Below, piece by piece: positions 58,805 to 64,000 of a stretch of DNA of 64,000 bases (positions are counted from its first letter, which is position 1; each line of letters opens with the position of its first letter). Both the position numbers and the translations under genes were made by a program. The notes below the pieces were generated by a model, which was not told where the DNA came from, searched no databases, and worked only from the letters and a program-made list of their open reading frames with translations. Origin of the DNA: Conyzicola lurida (GTDB lineage Bacteria; Actinomycetota; Actinomycetes; Actinomycetales; Microbacteriaceae); contig NZ_JACHMJ010000001.1 in the NCBI RefSeq assembly GCF_014204935.1, positions 2,604,001 to 2,668,000 of the forward strand, read 5' to 3'.

Positions 58805-59629
58805 ATGTCGAACCACCCTCTGGATGATCCCGCCACCGACCCCTTCGCCGTCGCCGCCACGGCCGCCGCCGAGATCGCGCTCAAGACGGGGGTCGAGAAG
58901 CACGACATCGCCCTCACGCTCGGTTCCGGGTGGGGCAAGGCCGCCGACCTGATCGGCGAAACGACCGCCACGATCCCCGCCGAGGAGATCACCGGCTTCT
59001 CGAAGCCCGCGCTCGTCGGCCACTCCGGCACGCTGCGCTCGATCCTGCTGCCGAGCGGCAAGCGCGCGCTCGTCATCGGCGCCCGCACCCATTACTACGA
59101 GAACCACGGCGTGCGCCGCGTCGTGCACTCTGTGCGCACCGCCGCCGCCGCCGGCGCGACCACCATGATCCTCACGAACGGCGCTGGGGGTATCCGCGAG
59201 ACCTGGACGCCCGGCACCCCCGTGCTGATCAGCGACCACATCAACCTCACCGCCGACTCCCCGCTCGAGGGGGCCACGTTCGTCGACCTCACCGACCTGT
59301 ACAGCAAGCGGCTGCGCGACCTCGCCCGCCAGATCGAGCCGACGCTCGACGAGGGCGTCTACACGCAGTTCCGCGGCCCGCACTACGAGACCCCGGCCGA
59401 GGTGCAGATGGCGAAGGCGATCGGCGGCCACATCGTGGGCATGTCCACCGCCCTCGAGGCGATCGCCGCCCGGCAGGCCGGGATGGAGATACTCGGGATG
59501 TCGCTCATCACGAACCTCGCGGCCGGCATCTCGCCCACCCCGCTCAGCCACGCCGAGGTCATCGAGGCCGGCGCCGACGCCGAACCCGTGATCAGCGCGC
59601 TGCTCGCGCGGATCGTAGCGGCGCTGTGA
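58805..59629 (+). CDS. punA: Purine nucleoside phosphorylase
   Basis: 274 residues, the trimeric PNP class. Motifs are LGSGWGKAAD (phosphate loop), GHSGTLRSI, GARTHYYENHG, ILTNGAGGIRETW, FRGPHYETPAEV (catalytic Glu) and GMSLITNLAAG with the asparagine that recognises 6-oxopurines. It splits inosine and guanosine to base and ribose-1-phosphate for salvage. It overlaps the phosphohexomutase by GTGA, so the released pentose phosphate or related sugars may be handled together. The partial adenosine deaminase at the window's right edge belongs to the same salvage theme. Confidence 0.95.
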   Translation: MSNHPLDDPATDPFAVAATAAAEIALKTGVEKHDIALTLGSGWGKAADLIGETTATIPAEEITGFSKPALVGHSGTLRSILLPSGKRALVIGARTHYYENHGVRRVVHSVRTAAAAGATTMILTNGAGGIRETWTPGTPVLISDHINLTADSPLEGATFVDLTDLYSKRLRDLARQIEPTLDEGVYTQFRGPHYETPAEVQMAKAIGGHIVGMSTALEAIAARQAGMEILGMSLITNLAAGISPTPLSHAEVIEAGADAEPVISALLARIVAAL

Positions 59630-61332
59630 CCGACCTTCGACAGGCTCAGGGTCCGACGCTGATCGAAGCGGCGCAGGCCTGGCACGACCAGGACCCCGAC
59701 AAGTCGACCCGCGCCGAGCTCGCGACGCTCATCCTCGCCGCCGAGACCGGCGACTCCGCGGGCACCACCGAGCTAGGCCGCCGCTTCGAGGCGCGGCTCG
59801 AGTTCGGCACTGCCGGCCTGCGCGGCGAGCTCGGCGCCGGCCCGAACCGGATGAACCGCGTGCTGGTCGCCCAGGCCGCCGCCGGATTCGCCGCCTACCT
59901 GCTCGAGAAGAACGCGGCATCCCCGATCCCGGACGAGCGCCCGAGCATCGTCGTCGGCTACGACGGCCGGCACAACTCCGACGTCTTCGCCCGCGATACC
60001 GCGGAGCTCATGGCCGGAGCTGGGGTGCGCGCCATCCTGCTCCCCCGCATGCTGCCGACCCCCGTGCTCGCGTTCGCCGTGCGTCACTTCGGCGTCAGCG
60101 CCGGCGTGATGGTCACCGCGAGCCACAACCCGGCCCGCGACAACGGGTACAAGGTCTACCTCGGCGGCGACGACCAGGGCAGCCAGATCGTGGCCCCCGC
60201 CGACGCCGAGATCGCGGCGCACATCGAGCGCGTCGCGGCCGAGGCCCGCGTGCAGGATCTGCCCCGCTCCGACGACTTCGAGACCGCGGACGAGGACGTC
60301 GTGGACGCGTACGTGTCCCGCACCGCGGCCTTGGCCGCGCCATCCGGAACCGACGTCACCGTCGTCTACACGGCGATGCACGGTGTCGGCTGGGAGGTGG
60401 CGAGCCGGGTGTTCGCCGCCGCCGGGTTCGCCGAGCCCGTCGTCGTCGCCGACCAGATCGTGCCGGATGCCGCGTTCCCGACGGTCGACTTCCCGAACCC
60501 CGAGGAGCCGGGCGCCCTCGACCTGTCCTACGCCACCGCGACCCTCGTGGGCGCGGACCTCGTGATCGCGAACGACCCGGATGCCGACCGGCTGGCGGTC
60601 GCCGTGCCGGACGCCGACGGCAGCTGGCGACGACTGAGCGGCAACGCGGTCGGCGCTCTGCTCGGCTGGCGCGCGGCCGAGCGGATCGTGGCGGCCGACG
60701 GCGACGGCACCCTCGCGGCGTCGATCGTCTCCTCCCCCGCGCTGCAGCGGGTCGCCGAGCTCTACCGGCTCGACTACGCGGACACGCTCACCGGTTTCAA
60801 GTGGGTCTCGCGCGTCGGCGGGCTCGTCTACGGCTACGAGGAAGCCCTCGGCTACCTCGTCGACCCGGACAAGGTGCGCGACAAAGACGGCATCTCCGCC
60901 GCGGTCGACTTCCTCTCCCTCGTCTCCGAGCTCGCCGCCCGTGGCGAGACCGTCGCCGACCGCGAGCTCGCCTTCGCCGAGAAGTTCGGCGCCTACGAGT
61001 CGTCGCAGATCTCGCTGCGGGTCACCGACCTCTCCGACATCGGTGCGCTGATGGCCCGCCTGCGCGACGCTCCCCCGTCGCACCTCGCCGGCATCCGCGT
61101 CGACCACATCGACGACTTCGCCGACGGGTTCGGCCCGTTCCCCCCGGGCGACATCCTGCGGTTCTGGCTCGATGACGACGCCCGCGTGATCGTGCGTCCG
61201 AGCGGCACCGAGCCGAAGCTCAAGGTGTACATCGACGCGTCGTCGACCGACGGCACGGGGGCCGAACGCCAGGCGGCCGCCGCCGCGACGGTCGCGGCAC
61301 TCGACGCCGCACTGCGCGACCTGCTCGCCTGA
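59626..61332 (+). CDS. pmmB: Phosphohexomutase (phosphoglucomutase/phosphomannomutase family)
   Basis: 568 residues from a GTG overlapping the punA stop. An upstream extension of the frame is a shadow of punA. The four domain motifs are present: the active serine Ser166 in TASHNPARDNGYKVY, the metal loop NDPDADRLAV, the sugar-selecting GYEEALGYLV and the phosphate-binding RPSGTEPKLKVY. The FGTAGLRGELGAGPNRMN start marks the long PMM2/PGM branch. It could isomerise glucose-, mannose- or ribose-phosphates. With punA, a phosphopentomutase role is also plausible. The first codons contain a dispersed repeat encoding LRQAQGP. Confidence 0.93.
   Translation: MTDLRQAQGPTLIEAAQAWHDQDPDKSTRAELATLILAAETGDSAGTTELGRRFEARLEFGTAGLRGELGAGPNRMNRVLVAQAAAGFAAYLLEKNAASPIPDERPSIVVGYDGRHNSDVFARDTAELMAGAGVRAILLPRMLPTPVLAFAVRHFGVSAGVMVTASHNPARDNGYKVYLGGDDQGSQIVAPADAEIAAHIERVAAEARVQDLPRSDDFETADEDVVDAYVSRTAALAAPSGTDVTVVYTAMHGVGWEVASRVFAAAGFAEPVVVADQIVPDAAFPTVDFPNPEEPGALDLSYATATLVGADLVIANDPDADRLAVAVPDADGSWRRLSGNAVGALLGWRAAERIVAADGDGTLAASIVSSPALQRVAELYRLDYADTLTGFKWVSRVGGLVYGYEEALGYLVDPDKVRDKDGISAAVDFLSLVSELAARGETVADRELAFAEKFGAYESSQISLRVTDLSDIGALMARLRDAPPSHLAGIRVDHIDDFADGFGPFPPGDILRFWLDDDARVIVRPSGTEPKLKVYIDASSTDGTGAERQAAAAATVAALDAALRDLLA
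59635..59650 (+). repeat. Dispersed CTTCGACAGGCTCAGG repeat inside the mutase start
   Basis: The 16-mer CTTCGACAGGCTCAGG falls 9 bases into the mutase coding region and encodes LRQAQG. I recall this sequence as a very common interspersed element in high-G+C actinobacteria, usually between genes. Here it is read in frame and extends the N-terminus beyond the family's normal start. Confidence 0.55.
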
Positions 61333-61337
61333 GAGCC

Positions 61338-62498
61338 ATGACCGATTCGGCCAGACTGCTCGTGAAAGACCGCGCCGCGCGACTCGGCGGCGGCGGGTTC
61401 CTGCTCGCGGTGGTCTGGCTGGTCGTGTCGGTCGCGGTCGATGCGCCCGTCGTGCGGGTCGTCGCGCAGGTGCTCGGCGGCGTCGGCGCCCCGGTGCTGA
61501 CGGTGGCGGCGATGCTGCTGCTCGTCGTGCCGGCCGACGGATGGCGCCGGGGCAGGCGCGAGCTGATCCTCTGCACGGCCGCTTTCGCGTTCGCCGCCGA
61601 CCTGCTGTTCGTGCTCTCCTTCGGCGTCGGCATGGACGAGGCCGACGCGGGCCGCGATCTCGGGCTCTTCGGCAATACGACCTGGCTGTACGGCGCGGCC
61701 ACGGTCGTCGCACTCGCCGCCCTCGTGGCCCTGCTGGTGTGGACCCCGCTCGGCGGTCTGGCCGTGCGTCGCTGGATCACCGTGGCCGCGGCATCCGCCA
61801 TCGGTCTCGCGGCGGCGCCGCTGATCGCCCTCTCGATGCTCTCCCCGGTCACCGTCGCCGTCGCCGCCCTCGCCGTGACGGTCGTCGCCCTCGCGCGTCC
61901 CCGCCGCGTGGCAGCAGCGGCGGCGGAGATACCCGTGGACTGGCCCCCGGTGTTGCGCCGGGTGCGCACGCTCGCGCTCGCGTCGCTGGCCTACACGCTC
62001 GCGGTCTGGGCCGGTTCGATCGGGGCGAGCGTCGCGGCCACCGGGACGGAGCGTGCGACATCCGCCCTCGGCTCTGCCATGGCCGTCGGTCAACTCGCCG
62101 TCGTGCCGCTGCTGCTGGCCGCCGTGCTCGTCGCCGTCACGCGCACGCCCGCGCACCCGACGGTGCTGTGGGCGGGGTTCGCCGTCGGTGCCGCGGGTGT
62201 CGCCGCGGGCAGCGCGCTGTTGTCCGGGGACGCATTCCTGGCGGGTGTCGCCCTGGTCAGCCTCGCGGTCGGCGTCGTCGCCGCTGCCGTGGTCTGGGCC
62301 TCGACGGACCGGCGTGCGACGGCGCTGCGGGTGTGCCTCGCGGCTCTCGCCCTCGTCGGGGTCGCGCTGCTCTACGCGGTGTTCGCGGCCATGACGGGCG
62401 GCATCTCGCTCGCGCTCGTCAGCGGTGGCGTCGCCCTCGGCGGCGCGAAGCTGGTCACCCGGCTCAGGAGCCCAGGGACGCTTCCAGCTTCTGCGTGA
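61338..62498 (+). CDS. Polytopic membrane protein of unknown function
   Basis: 386 residues starting at the ATG at 61338, 5 bp after the mutase stop. Nine to eleven hydrophobic segments alternate with short arginine-rich turns. The composition is dominated by Ala, Val and Leu, and no conserved active-site motif is recognised. The charged segment WRRGRRE (about residue 70) is probably cytoplasmic. Its 3' end overlaps the convergent PTS IIB gene by 35 bp, so both stops lie within each other's coding sequence. Function unknown. Confidence 0.8.
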   Translation: MTDSARLLVKDRAARLGGGGFLLAVVWLVVSVAVDAPVVRVVAQVLGGVGAPVLTVAAMLLLVVPADGWRRGRRELILCTAAFAFAADLLFVLSFGVGMDEADAGRDLGLFGNTTWLYGAATVVALAALVALLVWTPLGGLAVRRWITVAAASAIGLAAAPLIALSMLSPVTVAVAALAVTVVALARPRRVAAAAAEIPVDWPPVLRRVRTLALASLAYTLAVWAGSIGASVAATGTERATSALGSAMAVGQLAVVPLLLAAVLVAVTRTPAHPTVLWAGFAVGAAGVAAGSALLSGDAFLAGVALVSLAVGVVAAAVVWASTDRRATALRVCLAALALVGVALLYAVFAAMTGGISLALVSGGVALGGAKLVTRLRSPGTLPASA

Positions 62499-62736
62499 GC
62501 TCGTTGGTGTCGAACAAGTTCTCGATGACGATGATGTCGGCGAACGTCTTGCCGATCGCCTCGACGAACTCGGCCGACGTCAGGATCACCTGGGCGTCGC
62601 GCGCCATTTCGAGCGAGTCGAGGTGCACCGCGGTCACCTCCGCCTCGATGTCGAGCTTTTTCAGCACGCGTTCGGCGTTGACCTTGAGGATTCCCGAGCT
62701 GCCGATGCCGGCCCCGCAGATTGCGACGATTTTCAC
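62464..62736 (-). CDS. PTS system EIIB component (ascorbate/galactitol-like)
   Basis: 90 residues. The start KIVAICGAGIGSSGIL places the phosphorylated cysteine at residue 7 in the P-loop CGAGIGSS, typical of small EIIB proteins of the ascorbate/galactitol group. It receives phosphate from EIIA and passes it to the sugar during EIIC-mediated uptake. Its start overlaps the EIIA stop (ATGA). It is the last gene of the leftward operon and overlaps a convergent membrane-protein gene, so no EIIC gene can follow it. EIIC must be elsewhere or upstream past the window. Confidence 0.92.
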   Translation of the reverse strand: MKIVAICGAGIGSSGILKVNAERVLKKLDIEAEVTAVHLDSLEMARDAQVILTSAEFVEAIGKTFADIIVIENLFDTNELTQKLEASLGS

Positions 62737-63179
62737 TCTGTACCACCCATGATTTCCTGGACTTCGGCGGCCGAGGTCGCCGCGGTGAGCGCCTCGATGG
62801 CGTTCGAGTCGTTGAACACGTTCGCGAGCTGGGCGATCGCCGCGAGGTGGGTGTCGGCCGACTTGATCGCGATGGCGAGCACGACGCTCACCGGATCGTT
62901 GTGCGGATGCCCGAAGTTGACCGGCTCGGCCAGCGTCACGATGGCGAGTCCGTCGGCGAGCACCGCCGGGCCCGGGCGTGCGTGGGCGAGGGCGAGTCCG
63001 GGGGCGATCACGACGTAGGGGCCGTGCTCCTCGATCATCCGCACCATCTCGTCGGCGTACTCGGGCTTCGCCGCCCCCGCGCGCGTCAGCACGAGACCGG
63101 CGAGCCGCACGGCCGAGCGCCAGTCCGGCGGCGTCGCGCCGATCTCGATCGCCTCGGCGGTCAGCGCCGGGAGGACCAT
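62733..63179 (-). CDS. PTS system EIIA component (fructose/mannitol/ascorbate-like)
   Basis: 148 residues with the EIIA-2 fold. The phosphohistidine is His66 in APGLALAHARPG, matching the family APG-A-PHAR motif with a leucine-alanine change. The PVNFGHPHNDPVSVVLAI segment follows, another family landmark. It takes phosphate from HPr and gives it to the EIIB encoded downstream. It lies 2 bp after the adenosine deaminase stop, so these genes form one operon. The link of purine salvage with a PTS uptake pair suggests the sugar may be a nucleoside-derived or related compound (speculative). Confidence 0.92.
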   Translation of the reverse strand: MVLPALTAEAIEIGATPPDWRSAVRLAGLVLTRAGAAKPEYADEMVRMIEEHGPYVVIAPGLALAHARPGPAVLADGLAIVTLAEPVNFGHPHNDPVSVVLAIAIKSADTHLAAIAQLANVFNDSNAIEALTAATSAAEVQEIMGGTE

Positions 63180-63181
63180 CG

Positions 63182-64000
63182 TCAGGCCCGCTCGAAAGCG
63201 ACGAGGATCTGCTCGATCAGGTCGTCACGGTCGTCGAGGGGTAGGAAGGATGCCGCGGCCGCGTTGAGTTGGAACTGGGCGAGGTCGTCGAGGCCGTAGC
63301 CGAACTCCTCGGCGAGCAGGAAGAGCTCGCGGCTGAGGCTCGTGGCGCTCATCAGGCGGTTGTCGACGTTCACCGTGACCCGGAAGCCCAGCTGGTAGAG
63401 CAGGTCGAACGGGTGGTCGGAGAGCTCGGTTCCCCAGGCGTTGGTCTGCAGGTTCGACGACGGCGCGAGTTCGAGCGCGATCTGGCGGTCCTTGATCCAC
63501 TCGGCGACGGGCCCGAGGGTGACGTACATGCCCTCGTCGTCTTCGCTCTGCGTGTTGATGTCTTCGGCGACGCGCACGCCGTGGCCGATGCGAAGGGCGC
63601 GGCCGTCGAAGAGCGCGCTCTTGATGCTGTCGAGGCTGTCGGCCTCGCCGGCGTGCACCGTGACCGGCACGAAGTTGCGGGCGAGCAGGTCGAATGCGTC
63701 GGCGAGCCGGCTGGCCGGGAATCCGTCTTCGGCGCCGGCGATGTCGAATCCCGCGACGCCCTTGCCGTGGTGCCGCACCGCGAGCTCGGCGATCTCGACG
63801 CCGCGGTCGGCGTGACGCATGGCGCTGAGAAGCTGGGCGACCCGGATGACGCGGCCCTCGGCTGCGGCGTCCGCGACTCCCGCCTCGAGACCCTCCTGCA
63901 CGGCCTCGACGACTTCGTCGAGGGTGAGGCCCGCGCTGAGGTGCTGCTCGGGAGCCCAGCGCACCTCGCCGTAGATGACGCCGTCGGCGGCGAGGTCGAG
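63182..64000 (-). CDS. add: Adenosine deaminase (partial, N-terminus beyond window)
   Basis: The C-terminal 272 residues are present. The frame is still open at the right edge, beginning LDLAADGVIYGEVRWAPEQH in the window's first codons. The metal and active-site motifs are VTVHAGEAD (histidine and catalytic glutamate), RIGHGVRV and the closing NVDNRLMS segment with an aspartate. The N-terminal HxH zinc ligands lie beyond the window. It deaminates adenosine to inosine, a substrate for the PNP encoded at 58805. An in-frame ATG at 63964 is not the true start, because conserved sequence continues before it. Confidence 0.92.
   Translation of the reverse strand, partial: LDLAADGVIYGEVRWAPEQHLSAGLTLDEVVEAVQEGLEAGVADAAAEGRVIRVAQLLSAMRHADRGVEIAELAVRHHGKGVAGFDIAGAEDGFPASRLADAFDLLARNFVPVTVHAGEADSLDSIKSALFDGRALRIGHGVRVAEDINTQSEDDEGMYVTLGPVAEWIKDRQIALELAPSSNLQTNAWGTELSDHPFDLLYQLGFRVTVNVDNRLMSATSLSRELFLLAEEFGYGLDDLAQFQLNAAAASFLPLDDRDDLIEQILVAFERA

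Noticed and set aside
1-64000. CRISPR arrays, tRNA or rRNA genes, insertion sequences
   Set aside because: No regularly spaced direct repeats, cloverleaf-like segments, rRNA sequence or transposase ORFs were noticed when reading both strands. tRNA detection by eye is limited.

Overview
The window is high-G+C actinobacterial chromosome. This rests on a WhiB protein, an acyl-CoA carboxylase with a biotin-carboxylase/BCCP fusion plus a tiny epsilon subunit, a LytR-CpsA-Psr (LCP) protein, and the order purE-purK-GtrA-PH protein-birA-accD-accE-maf-accA, which also occurs in Mycobacterium tuberculosis (Rv3275c-Rv3285, recalled). The family is probably Microbacteriaceae (inference). No rRNA, tRNA, CRISPR array or insertion sequence was seen.

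Positions 1-6,200 hold a partial whiB, galE, a GlxA-type regulator, a lipoprotein, manA and an acyl-CoA dehydrogenase. Positions 6,200-39,600 are a large cell-surface polysaccharide island. Its left part has two O-antigen ligase/polymerase-like proteins and an operon of acyltransferase, Wzx-like flippase, gmd, SDR and a ColD-like dehydratase, which should make a GDP-3,6-dideoxyhexose. The middle has many glycosyltransferases, a secreted protein with four repeats, a large unknown membrane protein and a methyltransferase. The right part has rmlA, rmlC, rmlB and rmlD (dTDP-L-rhamnose), a Wzm/Wzt-type ABC exporter, a WbbL-like transferase and an LCP protein that may attach glycan to the wall. Two paralogous tandem-GT2 genes are each translationally coupled to a small coiled-coil protein.

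Positions 39,600-55,900 are the conserved purine/biotin/acyl-CoA-carboxylase block. It is interrupted by a nonulosonic-acid operon (neuA-HAD fusion, a short neuB, a DUF6716-type transferase) fused in transcription to birA, and by a two-component system with an extra kinase-like protein and an RNA methyltransferase. The only gene-free stretch over 300 bp, 48,494-49,018, lies between convergent genes and carries promoter-like and hairpin sequences suggesting a small RNA.

Positions 55,900-64,000 hold a repeat-flanked gene of unknown function, a flavoprotein quinone reductase, purine nucleoside phosphorylase, a phosphohexomutase, a membrane protein, PTS IIA and IIB proteins and a partial adenosine deaminase.

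Functionally, ManA and the phosphohexomutase feed mannose phosphates to Gmd and perhaps to the nonulosonic-acid pathway. GalE and the Rml enzymes supply other donors. The transferases build the glycans, and a flippase/polymerase route and an ABC route export them.
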